The notes under the pieces: model-generated
What the model was told of the DNA's origin: nothing
Database searches by the model: none
The model's input: the letters and a program-made list of their open reading frames with translations, nothing else
In this document: in pieces, positions 18,554 through 26,933 of the stretch
How the letters are laid out: the number at the start of each line of letters is the position of its first letter
Position numbering within the stretch: position 1 is the stretch's first letter
Translations under genes and position numbers: made by a program
NCBI GenBank assembly: GCA_036557365.1
Contig: DATBHR010000095.1
Span: 1-64,000 of the forward strand
Direction of reading: 5' to 3'
Origin: DATKHR01 sp036557365
GTDB lineage: Bacteria; Acidobacteriota; Vicinamibacteria; Vicinamibacterales; CAVVIG01
Length of the DNA: 64,000 bases

Positions 18554-20064
18554 CAGTGGCCTCCGCCGTTCTGCAGCGAATCCCGGTACTGCACGATCGC
18601 CTGGTACACCGCGGCGACCACGCCGCTCTGGAACGGCTCGGCGGCCATCGCTTTTTCCTGCGCCGGGTTGCTCAGGTAGCCAAGTTCGATGAGGACCGCC
18701 GGCATGTTTGCGGATTCCAGGACGCGGAGCACCGCTTCATCCGACGGCTTCGCGGCCATCGGCACGTGATCTTTCAGCTGCGCGAGCAGCAGATCGGCGA
18801 ACGTCGTCGACTGCGTCAAGTGGCGCGACTGCGCGAGGTCCCACGGCACCATCTCGACGTCGCGAAGGCCGCCGCCGAAGGCCGGCAGCCGGTCGGGACT
18901 GCGTCGTCCGGCGGCATCGAGCGCTTCTTTCGAGAAGCCGGCGTGGTACACCGTCGCTCCGGCCGTCGTCGAACGGAACGACGCGTTCGCGTGGACGCTG
19001 ATGAACAGGTCCGCCTTGTTGTTGTTCGCGAGCGCCGTGCGTTCGTCGATGCCGACATTCCGATCGTCGTCGCGCGTGAGCAGGACGCGAACGCCGAGGC
19101 GCGCTTCGAGGGCGCCCTTCAGGCGGCGCGCGACCGACAGCGCGATGTCCTTTTCCTTCACGCCGGCCGCCCCGTGCACGCCCTCGTCTTCACCGCCGTG
19201 GCCGGGATCGATCGTGATCGTCCGGATGGCCGGCACCGCGGCTCCCGGCGCCGGTGGTTCGGCTGGCGGCGGCGTCGCGGGCGCTGCTGGTTGAGCAGTC
19301 GTCTCAGTCGGCGGCGCGGCAAACTCGAGGACGAGCCGCCGCGTGGAATCCACCGGCTGCGAGCTGGCCTTGAATCCGTTGAATCGCGGCGACAGATCGA
19401 CCGACACCGTCAGCGGATCGACGACGTGTGCGCCCTGGATGGGCGCGCCTGCCAGCGATCCGCTGAGGAGCGGCGTCGACGCGTCGAGCGCGTCGGCGTC
19501 GAACTTGACGAGGATCGCTTCGTTCGTCTGCGACACGGTGCTGTTCGCCTGAGGCGTCGCGTCGATGGTCAGCCGGCCGGTGGTGCCGAGCGAATCGTAG
19601 CGAAGCGCGAGGCGCGGGACGCGCAAATCGCCGACGATCAAGAGATGCGACGGCTTTCGCAGCTCGAGCCGCGTGTCGTAGATTGGCGCGAGCGCCCGGC
19701 TCAGGAATTCCGTCGGCACGAGCCAGCGGCGCCCATTGCGCGACGGCGCGGCGGGCAGCGAGATCAGGCGACCGGCCACCGACGCGAGCGACTGATCGGG
19801 CGTCAGCACGATCGTCTTGCCTTTGTAGCTCACGGTGATGGCGCCGAGGGACTCCTGGACCGAGAGCTGGAAGGCCGACGCCAGATCGTCGAGTGCGATG
19901 AACTCCTGATCGGAGACCGTGAAGAGCGGTAGGGCGCGTCTGCCGTCGCGGGTGACGAGCGTGAGGTTCGCGGTCGTCGTCTGACTGAAGACGACCGGCG
20001 TGAGCCACAACGCAACGGCCGCACATGCGCCGGCGAGCCAGAGTGGAAGCGAGCGGTAATTCAA
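18553..20064 (-). CDS. N-acetylmuramoyl-L-alanine amidase (AMIN + Amidase_3)
   Basis: A 503-residue secreted enzyme that cleaves the stem peptide from N-acetylmuramic acid. It has a signal peptide (residues 1-27), a copper-amine-oxidase-N-like/AMIN region (about 30-240), a Pro/Ala linker (about 253-280) and a zinc amidase domain (about 285-500). The amidase domain has TIDPGHGGEDEG for the first His and Glu, an ISVHANAS second-His motif and a catalytic Glu in VLIELGYLSN. Domain order and length match AmiC-type amidases. The start is TTG 20064, just before the signal peptide; it lies inside a perfect 16-base hairpin and lacks an obvious ribosome site. Confidence 0.92.
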   Translation of the reverse strand: MNYRSLPLWLAGACAAVALWLTPVVFSQTTTANLTLVTRDGRRALPLFTVSDQEFIALDDLASAFQLSVQESLGAITVSYKGKTIVLTPDQSLASVAGRLISLPAAPSRNGRRWLVPTEFLSRALAPIYDTRLELRKPSHLLIVGDLRVPRLALRYDSLGTTGRLTIDATPQANSTVSQTNEAILVKFDADALDASTPLLSGSLAGAPIQGAHVVDPLTVSVDLSPRFNGFKASSQPVDSTRRLVLEFAAPPTETTAQPAAPATPPPAEPPAPGAAVPAIRTITIDPGHGGEDEGVHGAAGVKEKDIALSVARRLKGALEARLGVRVLLTRDDDRNVGIDERTALANNNKADLFISVHANASFRSTTAGATVYHAGFSKEALDAAGRRSPDRLPAFGGGLRDVEMVPWDLAQSRHLTQSTTFADLLLAQLKDHVPMAAKPSDEAVLRVLESANMPAVLIELGYLSNPAQEKAMAAEPFQSGVVAAVYQAIVQYRDSLQNGGGH

Positions 20065-20097
20065 TGGAGAATCTCGGGTGGCCGAGATTCTCCATTG
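20062..20097. promoter_or_regulatory. Perfect 16-bp inverted repeat overlapping the amidase start codon
   Basis: CAATGGAGAATCTCGG (20062-20077) is followed by a GTGG loop and its exact reverse complement (20082-20097). On the minus-strand mRNA, the TTG start of the amidase is the last part of the 3' arm, so folding would sequester the initiation region. No T-run follows on either strand, so it is not a standard intrinsic terminator. Confidence 0.7.
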
Positions 20098-20124
20098 TAT
20101 CGAAAAGTCAGTGAACGGTCCCTG

Positions 20125-20298
20125 CTAGACGATCCGTCTCGCGGCCGACAGGCCGATGATCAGGAAGATCAGGAACAGGATCAGGAACAGTCCTGCCAGG
20201 AACTTTGCGACGGCGAACGAGGCGCCCGCGATGGTGGTGAAGCCCAGGAGCGCCGCCAGGATACCAATTACGAGAAACACCAGCGCCATGTGGAGCAT
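20125..20298 (-). CDS. DUF1328-like small membrane protein
   Basis: A 57-residue protein that is almost entirely two hydrophobic helices (MLHMALVFLVIGILAALLG and FLAGLFLILFLIFLIIGL) joined by a short AGASFAVAK turn, with a basic AARRIV tail. This matches the DUF1328/YtjA family of tiny inner-membrane proteins, which are often stress-induced. The start at 20298 is chosen over the in-frame GTG at 20313 because GGAGG lies 8 bases upstream of it. It is divergent from the cytosine deaminase gene. Confidence 0.85.
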   Translation of the reverse strand: MLHMALVFLVIGILAALLGFTTIAGASFAVAKFLAGLFLILFLIFLIIGLSAARRIV

Positions 20299-20369
20299 GA
20301 CGATAACCTCCACTGAGCCTTGGTGCAGAAGCCGTGCCGCACGAGCGCGGCGATACGAAGCTGAACGGT

Positions 20370-20816
20370 ATGGATCAATATCTCGAGGCAGCGATTGCGG
20401 AAGCGGAGAAGGGCCGGGACGAAGGCGGCATTCCGATCGGTTCGGTGATCGTGCACCGCGGTGCGATCATCGGCCGCGGCCACAACCGGCGCGTCCAGCA
20501 GGGAAGCGCCGTCCTGCACGGCGAGATGGACGCACTGGAGCGCGCGGGACGTCAGCCGGCGTCAATCTATCGAGAGAGCATCCTGTATACGACGCTCTCC
20601 CCGTGCTCGATGTGCAGCGGCGCCATCCTTCTCTATGGCATCCCGCGCGTCGTCGTCGGCGAGAACCGCACGTTCCTCGGCGAGGAGGAGTGGCTGCGCG
20701 GGCGAGGCGTCGACGTGCACGTCGTCCAGGATCCGCGCTGCGTCGCGCTCATGGAGCGCTTCATCGCGGAGCACCCGGCGTTGTGGTTTGAAGATATTGG
20801 AAAGGAACAGAAGTGA
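20370..20816 (+). CDS. Cytosine deaminase, fungal Fcy1-like
   Basis: A 148-residue zinc deaminase. Zinc ligands are H50 (LHGE, catalytic E52), C79 and C82 (LSPCSMC). Beyond the general CDA fold it shares long stretches with yeast cytosine deaminase Fcy1: GGIPIG near residue 19, GRGHN near 35, TLSPC..C.GAI..YGIPR..VGEN around 75-99, and the C-terminal WFEDIG, which closes the active site in Fcy1. The bacterial CodA enzyme is an unrelated amidohydrolase, so this is the fungal-type fold, probably converting cytosine to uracil in pyrimidine salvage. The ATG at 20370 is preferred over an in-frame GTG at 20334 because homology begins there. Confidence 0.85.
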   Translation: MDQYLEAAIAEAEKGRDEGGIPIGSVIVHRGAIIGRGHNRRVQQGSAVLHGEMDALERAGRQPASIYRESILYTTLSPCSMCSGAILLYGIPRVVVGENRTFLGEEEWLRGRGVDVHVVQDPRCVALMERFIAEHPALWFEDIGKEQK

Positions 20817-20822
20817 ACCGAC

Positions 20823-20886
20823 GAATTAGGAATTCAGAATTAGGAATCAGGGAAATTCCTAATCCCTAATTCCTCCTTCCTAATTC
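20823..20886. repeat. Heptamer-based inverted repeat (element C, GGATTAG/GGAATTA type)
   Basis: GAATTAGGAA at 20823-20832 is mirrored by TTCCTAATTC at 20877-20886, with internal copies of GAATTAGGAAT and ATTCCTAATCCCTAATTCC. It begins 6 bases after the cytosine deaminase stop and ends 14 bases before the convergent PEGA gene stop. It is strongly AT-rich in a GC-rich neighbourhood. Confidence 0.85.
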
Positions 20887-20900
20887 TCGTGTTGTGGCGC

Positions 20901-21602
20901 TTAGTGTGGTCCGACGCGATACGTGATCGTCTGTCCCGGCTGCACGTTCACGTCGAATTCGATCGGCGCCTGACCGGTGATGTGGATTTCGACCTTGTGG
21001 ACGCCGGCCGACAGGTTCATGTGCTGGCCGGATCCGTCAAAGTCGTCCACGATCCCGGAGTAGTAGCCGTCGACGTACACCTGGGCATCACGCGGCGCGT
21101 TCTGGATCCGGACGCCGCCGTACTCCACGCTGTGCGTTGCGTTGACGTCGCCGGTTCCACCGCCGCCGCCTTGAGCCGGCGCCGGCGGGGCGGTCGTGTA
21201 GGTGACGCCGCCATAATAAGGATAGGCGCCGTACGCGTACGGATAGGCGTACGCCGGGTACCCGAAGCCCACGCCGATGCCGAAGCTGAAACTCGCTCCG
21301 CAGCAATAGCCCCCGTAGTACGGATAGCCGTAGTACGGGTAACCGTAGCCATAGTACGGATAGTACGGATGGTATGGGTAATACCCATAGCCACGTCCCG
21401 GGTAGTACCCTGGCGGTCTCGCCACGGCATGACCGGTAACGGCCGGCGCCGGTGCACGTACCGCCGGCGCGGCATGGACAACTGCGTGTCCTCCGCTGAC
21501 TGCGTGTCCTCCGCCACGTGCCTGTGCAGACGCGTTCGCCGCAACCGCGCCTACACAAACCAGGGCAACGAACACCACTGGAAACACCTTCCGAAAACTC
21601 AT
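20901..21602 (-). CDS. Secreted Gly/Tyr/Pro-rich protein with C-terminal PEGA domain
   Basis: A 233-residue protein with a signal peptide (residues 1-27, ending NASAQA), an Ala/His/Gly linker, and a dense low-complexity Tyr/Pro/Gly region (about 63-145, units such as YGYPYYGYPYYG with a CC pair). The C-terminal PEGA domain (about 160-230) includes VRIQNAPRDAQVYVDGYYSGIVDDFDG and LSAGVHKVEIHITG. PEGA domains are surface-associated beta modules, and the repetitive Tyr/Gly region suggests a flexible or adhesive wall-spanning segment. This is a common acidobacterial architecture with no known function. It converges with the cytosine deaminase gene. Confidence 0.85.
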   Translation of the reverse strand: MSFRKVFPVVFVALVCVGAVAANASAQARGGGHAVSGGHAVVHAAPAVRAPAPAVTGHAVARPPGYYPGRGYGYYPYHPYYPYYGYGYPYYGYPYYGGYCCGASFSFGIGVGFGYPAYAYPYAYGAYPYYGGVTYTTAPPAPAQGGGGGTGDVNATHSVEYGGVRIQNAPRDAQVYVDGYYSGIVDDFDGSGQHMNLSAGVHKVEIHITGQAPIEFDVNVQPGQTITYRVGPH

Positions 21603-21686
21603 GGCAGACCCACTACTCAGGCGGACTGGCTGGCAATCCCATTGTAACGCAGAGTTGGAGAAGCGGCCAGCTCTGGCTCGGGCACA

Positions 21687-21833
21687 TCACTTCCCAAGCC
21701 CGGCCGATTCCGGCCTCGGTTCAACGAGCCGGATCTGCAGGCGCCGGAGCTCCACGAGCGCTCGCTGGCCGTCGGATTCGAAGACCTGAAGGTGCGCCGT
21801 CCGAGCCAGCGTCTCGCGGTCGCTGTTTTTCAT
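21687..21833 (-). CDS. Possible 48-residue small protein
   Basis: A short frame (MKNSDRETLARTAHLQVF..., ending ESAGLGK) starts 8 bases after the MaoC stop and has an acidic/basic helical composition (VELRRLQIRLVEP). There is no strong ribosome site and no recognised family. It is included because spacing and strand fit the upstream MaoC-FadB operon, and codon use looks coding-like. It could be noncoding. Confidence 0.3.
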   Translation of the reverse strand: MKNSDRETLARTAHLQVFESDGQRALVELRRLQIRLVEPRPESAGLGK

Positions 21834-21841
21834 CGGCTTGC

Positions 21842-22297
21842 CTACGTCGGATAGTAACGAACGAGCCATTCCGCAACGAGGCACGGACGTTCGGATCCCT
21901 CGCGCTCGACGGTAATCTGCCAGGTGGCCTGCACGCTGCCGGACGTGTCTTCGACGGCGGCCAGCACGAATCGGCCGCGCACGCGACTTCCCGACGGTAC
22001 GGGCGAGACGAACCGCACGCGATTGAGGCCGTAGTTGATCGCCATCCGTGCGCCGCTGAACCCGATGGTCTGACGCAGCAGCGAGCTGATGAGCGACAGC
22101 GTCAGGAATCCGTGCGCGATGGTGGTCTTGAACGGCGACTCGGACGCGGCGCGCGCGGCGTCCACGTGAATCCACTGGCGATCGTCGGTTGCGTCGGCGA
22201 ACTGTTCGATCCGGTCCTGCGTGACCTGCTGCCACTCGCTGACGCCGAAGTCGCGGCCGATCTGATCGCGCAGCGTCCGGACGTCGAGGTCGATCAT
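21842..22297 (-). CDS. MaoC family (R)-specific enoyl-CoA hydratase
   Basis: A 151-residue single-hotdog protein. The N-terminal DFGVSEWQQVTQDRIEQFADATDDRQWIH and HGFLTLSLIS motifs carry the hydratase signature (D and H of the DxxxxH-type active site). This places it with NodN/MaoC-like dehydratases that hydrate short or medium enoyl-CoAs to (R)-3-hydroxyacyl-CoAs. Its start overlaps the stop of the upstream bifunctional beta-oxidation gene by 4 bases, so the pair is translationally coupled and probably acts on the same acyl-CoA pool. Confidence 0.9.
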   Translation of the reverse strand: MIDLDVRTLRDQIGRDFGVSEWQQVTQDRIEQFADATDDRQWIHVDAARAASESPFKTTIAHGFLTLSLISSLLRQTIGFSGARMAINYGLNRVRFVSPVPSGSRVRGRFVLAAVEDTSGSVQATWQITVEREGSERPCLVAEWLVRYYPT

Positions 22298-24417
22298 GAT
22301 GCGAACGCGGCGCGCTTCTCGCTGACGAGCCGCTCCAGCATCGGCGCGGGCTGCCAGTAGTCGCCGAAGCGCGACTGGTACTCGTTGACGCGCGACAGCA
22401 CTGTCGGCAGGCCCACCGTCTCCGCGTAGAACATCGGTCCGCCGCGGTGCCGCGGAAATCCGAAGCCGTAGACGTAGACGATGTCGATGTCACCCGCGCG
22501 CGTCGCGTAGCCTTCCTCCAGCACGCGCGCACCTTCGTTCGCGAGCGCGGTCGTGATGCGCGCGACGATTTCTTCGTCCGTAATCGGACGCCGCGTGATG
22601 CCGCGCTTCGCCGCCGCTTTTCGGGCCAGCTCGTCGATCAACGGATCCGGCGTGCGATTCCGGCTGCCGGGCGCGTCGTACTTGTACCAGCCCGCGCCCG
22701 TTTTCTGGCCGTACCGTCCCATCTCGAAGAGTTGATCGGGAATTTCCGACTGCGGACCCTCGGCTCGCGACTTGCCGATCGACTTCAGGTACTGGCGGAT
22801 GCGCGCGCCGACGTCGATGCCGGCGATGTCCTGCATCCCATAGGGACCGACCGGAAGGCCGAACTCCGTCAGGACTTTGTCGATCTGCTGGACGCTCGCG
22901 CCTTCCTCGAGCAGCAGATACGCCTCACGCATGTAATAGGCGAGCATCCGGTTCGCCACGAATCCGAAGCAGTTGCCGACGACGACGCCAACCTTGCCGA
23001 GGCGCCGCGCGAGCTTGAGCGACGTCGCGATGACTTCCTTCGACGTTTCGCGCCCGCGCACGATCTCGAGCAGCTTCATGACGTTCGCCGGGCTGAAGTA
23101 ATGATGGCCGACGACCTGCGCCGGCCGGCCGCTCGCCCGCGCGAACTCGTCGATGTCGAGCGTCGAGGAGTTGGATGCGAGGATGCAATCGGGTCGCGTC
23201 ACCTTGCCCAGCTCGGCGAACGTCGCTTTCTTCAGCTCCATGTTCTCGAATACGGCTTCGGTAACGATGTCCACCTGATCGAAGCCGTCGTAGCTCAACG
23301 TCGGCGTGATGAGCGCCATCGTCCGCTCGACCTGCTCCGCCGTCAGCTTGCCTTTCGACATGGTGACGTCGTAGTTCTTGCGGATGGTCGCCATGCCGCG
23401 ATCGAGCGCCGCCTGTTCAACTTCCTTCAACAGCACGGGGATTCCGGCATTCGCGTAGTTCATGGCGATGCCGCCGCCCATCGTGCCGGCGCCGACGACG
23501 GCCGCGCGGCGGATGTCGCGCGTCGGGGTGTCCTTCGGGACGTCGGGCACCTTCGCCACGTCGCGCTCAGCGAAGAACAGATGTCGCAGCGCTTTCGATT
23601 CCGTGGACACGACGCAGTCCGCGAAGATCTCGCGTTCGCGCACGGAGCCGGCGTCGAACCCGAGACGAAGCCCCGCCTCGATTGCGTCCACCACCGCGAA
23701 CGGCGCCCGCATGCCGCGCGCGGTCTTCGCGAGCGAGGCGCGCATCGCGGTGCAGGCTTCGAGACCCTTCGCGGCGTCCGCTTCGCTGATGGGAATGTCG
23801 CGCGTCTTTCGCGTCTCGTGCTTTGCCGCCTTGCCTGCAGCGAACCGAATCGCGCCGCTCAGCAGATCGCCCTCGACGATCTCATCGATCATTCCGGCAG
23901 CGCGCGCCTTCGGTGCGGCCACCGGCTTTCCGTCCGTGCACATCTGGAGCGCGACCTCGACACCCGCCAGACGCGGAAGACGCTGCGTGCCGCCGGCGCC
24001 GGGAATGATGCCGAGCAGGACTTCAGGCTGTCCGACCTTCGCGTCCTTCGCCGCGACGCGATAGTGGCAGGACATCGCCACCTCCATGCCGCCGCCAAGC
24101 GCGTTGCCGTGTATGGCCGCCACGAGCGGCTTCGCCGAATCCTCCAGGCGTCTCAGCAGCGCGTGCGTTCCGCCGGAGCGTCCGAGCGAGTCGTCGCGCG
24201 TTTTCAGCGTGTCGAAGACCTTGATGTCTGCGCCCGCGATGAACGTCGTGCCGGCGCCGATGAGCACGATGGCGTCGGCGTTTGCGTCGCCGTTCGCGCG
24301 GGCGACCGCGGCCTCGATGCTGGTCCAGACGTCGGGCGACAAAGCGTTGACCGGCGGATTGTCGATCGTGACGACGGCGATGCGGTCGCGGATGTCGTAG
24401 CGGACGAGATCGCTCAT
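22294..24417 (-). CDS. Bifunctional enoyl-CoA hydratase / 3-hydroxyacyl-CoA dehydrogenase
   Basis: A 707-residue beta-oxidation enzyme of FadB/FadJ-like, MFE-1-type layout. The N-terminal crotonase domain (about 1-190) has an oxyanion loop AGADIKVFD and catalytic Glu residues in GGGMEVAMSCHY and GQPEVLLGIIPGAGG. The NAD-binding 3-hydroxyacyl-CoA dehydrogenase domain (about 295-475) has VVGAGTMGGGIAMNYA and the catalytic His in VGHHYFSPANVMKLLEI. Two C-terminal HCDH domains follow (about 480-700). It hydrates enoyl-CoA and oxidises (S)-3-hydroxyacyl-CoA. The thiolase partner is not adjacent; one is encoded at 48443-49621. Confidence 0.93.
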   Translation of the reverse strand: MSDLVRYDIRDRIAVVTIDNPPVNALSPDVWTSIEAAVARANGDANADAIVLIGAGTTFIAGADIKVFDTLKTRDDSLGRSGGTHALLRRLEDSAKPLVAAIHGNALGGGMEVAMSCHYRVAAKDAKVGQPEVLLGIIPGAGGTQRLPRLAGVEVALQMCTDGKPVAAPKARAAGMIDEIVEGDLLSGAIRFAAGKAAKHETRKTRDIPISEADAAKGLEACTAMRASLAKTARGMRAPFAVVDAIEAGLRLGFDAGSVREREIFADCVVSTESKALRHLFFAERDVAKVPDVPKDTPTRDIRRAAVVGAGTMGGGIAMNYANAGIPVLLKEVEQAALDRGMATIRKNYDVTMSKGKLTAEQVERTMALITPTLSYDGFDQVDIVTEAVFENMELKKATFAELGKVTRPDCILASNSSTLDIDEFARASGRPAQVVGHHYFSPANVMKLLEIVRGRETSKEVIATSLKLARRLGKVGVVVGNCFGFVANRMLAYYMREAYLLLEEGASVQQIDKVLTEFGLPVGPYGMQDIAGIDVGARIRQYLKSIGKSRAEGPQSEIPDQLFEMGRYGQKTGAGWYKYDAPGSRNRTPDPLIDELARKAAAKRGITRRPITDEEIVARITTALANEGARVLEEGYATRAGDIDIVYVYGFGFPRHRGGPMFYAETVGLPTVLSRVNEYQSRFGDYWQPAPMLERLVSEKRAAFAS

Positions 24418-24475
24418 AGAACCCGTAGCCTAGCACGCGGCAACGCCAAGCTCTCCATTCCCGTCAAAGGGAAAC

Positions 24476-26908
24476 GTGAGCGACGTGCTTCAGGATGTTC
24501 GCTATGCCTTCCGCCTGCTGGTCAGGCAGCCCGGCTTCACGTTCATCACCGTTGCCGTCCTCGCGCTCGGCATCGGTGCGACCACCGCGATCTTCAGCGT
24601 CGTCGACGCCGTCCTGCTCCGGCCGCTGACCTACGCCCACGCCGATCGACTCGTATCGCTTTCGAACTTATGGAAGCGCGACGGAGGCGGCGTGCGCGGT
24701 ACCGTGTCGGCGCCCGACTTTCACGACTGGCACGATCAGGCGTCGAGCTTCGACGGAATGGCCGCGTACTTCGGCGGCCAGACCAGCGTGACGATTGGCG
24801 CGGCCGCCGACTATGTGTCCGTCATCCGCGTGACGCCGGAGTTTTTCTCCGTGCTCTCGGCTCGCGCCGAACTCGGACGGCTCTTGTCGGAGTCGGAGCA
24901 GCAGACAGGCGGCGCGCTGGCCGTCGTCGTGAGCCACGCGTTCTGGCAGTCGCGCCTCGGCGGCAAACCTGACGCGATCGGGCGCACGCTCAAGTTCAAT
25001 CAGCGCGTATACGCCGTCGTCGGCGTGCTTGCACCGTCCTTTCGTTTTCCCGCAAACGCAGACGTCTGGGCGCCGTGGTGGGTCGTTCCCGAGACGCCGT
25101 CGCGATCGGCGCACAACTATCGCGCCATCGGCCGCTTGAAGCCGGGCGTGGAGCTGTCGAAGGCGCAAGCGGAAATGGACGGCATCGCCGCGCGCCTCGA
25201 ACGCGAGTATCCGGAGAGCAACGAAGGAAAGGCGGTCGCGGTCGATCTGCTGCGCGATCAGGTCGTCCGCAACGTCAGGACGACCCTCAATCTCATCTTC
25301 GGCGTGGTTCTCGTCGTGCTGCTCATCGCGTGCGCGAACGTCAGCAACCTGCTGCTCGCGCGTGCGAGCTCGCGGACGCGAGAGCTCGGCGTCCGGACGG
25401 CGGTCGGCGCGACGCGGGCGCGCGTCGTGCGTCAGTTGATCACGGAAAGCGCGTTGCTCGCGCTCATCGCGGGCGTCGCCGGCGTCCTCGTCGCCGTGTG
25501 GGGTGTCCGCGGGCTCGTGGCGATCGCGCCGCAGGGACTTCCGAGGCTCGACAAGCTCGCGATCGATGGCCGCGTGCTCGCGTTCGCGCTCATCGCGTCC
25601 ATTGCCACGAGCTTCGCGTTCGGCCTCGCGCCGGCCATGCAGACGTCGCGCGTCGACGTGAACGAGGTCCTCAAGCAGGGGAGCCGCAGTCCGGCAGGCG
25701 GCGCCGGCAGTCGTATGCGCTCCGCGCTCATCGTCTTCGAGGTAGCGGCGGCCGTGGTCCTGACGATTGCCGCGAGCCTGTTGATTCGAAGCTTCGCGGC
25801 GCTGACCGCAGCCGACATGGGGTTCCCGACCGATCATCTGCTGGTGGCCGACACGATCGTGCCGTCGGCAAATATCGACGCGGCGCGGCAGGCGGTCCGC
25901 TTCTATCGCGACCTGCTCCCGCAGCTGGCGGCGATTCCAGGTGTTCGATCTGTTGCGGCGACGACGGGCGTGCCCACCGTCGTTCGATCGAATGGCGGCT
26001 ACGCGATCGATGGCGGGCCGTCGTTCGAGCAGATGCGGACGCGATCTCCGCAGGCACTGTTCACTGTTGTGACGCCGAATTACTTCGACACGATCGGCGC
26101 GCGCCTGGTGCGAGGACGCGACATCGGCCCTGCCGATATCGAAGGCGCGCCGCTGGTGGCGGTGATCAACGAGTCGATGCGCCGCGAGGCGTTTGGCGAC
26201 ACGGATCCTGTTGGGCGCCGCATCGTGACAGGATTCGACGCGGCGACCGGGCCGGACGGCACCGGGTTCATGACGATAGTTGGCGTCGCCGCGGACGTGC
26301 GTGCTTCCGATCCGTCGATCGCGGCGCGTCCGCAGATCTACATGCCGTTCCAGCAGCACCCGTTTCCCGCGAGCTCGCTCACGCTCGTCCTGCGGACGGC
26401 GTCTGATCCGCTGCAGGCGGCGACGCCGACGCTCCAGAAAATCCGAAGTCTGAACGGCGACGTGCCCGTACGGATTCGGACGATGGACGACCTGCTCGGC
26501 ATCGCGGTGTCCGCTCCGCGTTTTCGGATGATCCTGCTGGTGTTGTTCGCCGCTTTGGCCCTCGTTCTTGCGATGGCAGGCGTGTACGGACTCGTCTCGT
26601 TTTCGGTCTCACAGCGGACGGGCGAAGTCGGACTTCGGATGGCGCTCGGGGCGAGACGCAGTCAGATCGTCGCGCTGACGCTTGCGTCCGGTTTGAAGCT
26701 GACGGTCGCCGGCGTGCTGATCGGCTGGGTCGCGGCGTTCGCCCTCGTTCGACTGCTTTCGTCGATGCTGTACAAGATACCGGCGCACGACATGCTGGTA
26801 TTCGCCGCAGCGCCGCTGCTTCTCACGGCGGTCGCGGCGCTTGCCAGCCTGGCTCCCGCGCTTCGCGCGTCTCGCGTTGATCCTGCCGTCGCCCTTCGCG
26901 CGGAGTAG
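24476..26908 (+). CDS. MacB-like ABC transporter permease, acidobacterial orphan-permease type
   Basis: An 810-residue protein of FtsX/MacB permease topology in duplicate: a first membrane helix near 22-45, a periplasmic MacB_PCD domain, then a three-helix FtsX block (about 270-400). A second periplasmic domain (about 420-660) leads to a C-terminal FtsX block (about 680-800) with SVSQRTGEVGLRMALGARR. The N-terminus (DVLQDVRYAFRLLVRQPGFT) is the classic start of the abundant acidobacterial orphan permeases that are encoded without their own ATPase, as here. The probable role is mechanotransmission or export at the inner membrane. The start is GTG at 24476, following GGGAAAC. Confidence 0.92.
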   Translation: MSDVLQDVRYAFRLLVRQPGFTFITVAVLALGIGATTAIFSVVDAVLLRPLTYAHADRLVSLSNLWKRDGGGVRGTVSAPDFHDWHDQASSFDGMAAYFGGQTSVTIGAAADYVSVIRVTPEFFSVLSARAELGRLLSESEQQTGGALAVVVSHAFWQSRLGGKPDAIGRTLKFNQRVYAVVGVLAPSFRFPANADVWAPWWVVPETPSRSAHNYRAIGRLKPGVELSKAQAEMDGIAARLEREYPESNEGKAVAVDLLRDQVVRNVRTTLNLIFGVVLVVLLIACANVSNLLLARASSRTRELGVRTAVGATRARVVRQLITESALLALIAGVAGVLVAVWGVRGLVAIAPQGLPRLDKLAIDGRVLAFALIASIATSFAFGLAPAMQTSRVDVNEVLKQGSRSPAGGAGSRMRSALIVFEVAAAVVLTIAASLLIRSFAALTAADMGFPTDHLLVADTIVPSANIDAARQAVRFYRDLLPQLAAIPGVRSVAATTGVPTVVRSNGGYAIDGGPSFEQMRTRSPQALFTVVTPNYFDTIGARLVRGRDIGPADIEGAPLVAVINESMRREAFGDTDPVGRRIVTGFDAATGPDGTGFMTIVGVAADVRASDPSIAARPQIYMPFQQHPFPASSLTLVLRTASDPLQAATPTLQKIRSLNGDVPVRIRTMDDLLGIAVSAPRFRMILLVLFAALALVLAMAGVYGLVSFSVSQRTGEVGLRMALGARRSQIVALTLASGLKLTVAGVLIGWVAAFALVRLLSSMLYKIPAHDMLVFAAAPLLLTAVAALASLAPALRASRVDPAVALRAE

Positions 26909-26933
26909 CGTCGCGCGCCGGTCTGCCGCTGAC

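Noticed and set aside
22447..24972. 841-residue plus-strand ORF opposite the bifunctional beta-oxidation gene
   Set aside because: It is the complement of a well-conserved enzyme, very rich in Arg, and results from GC bias in the third codon position.
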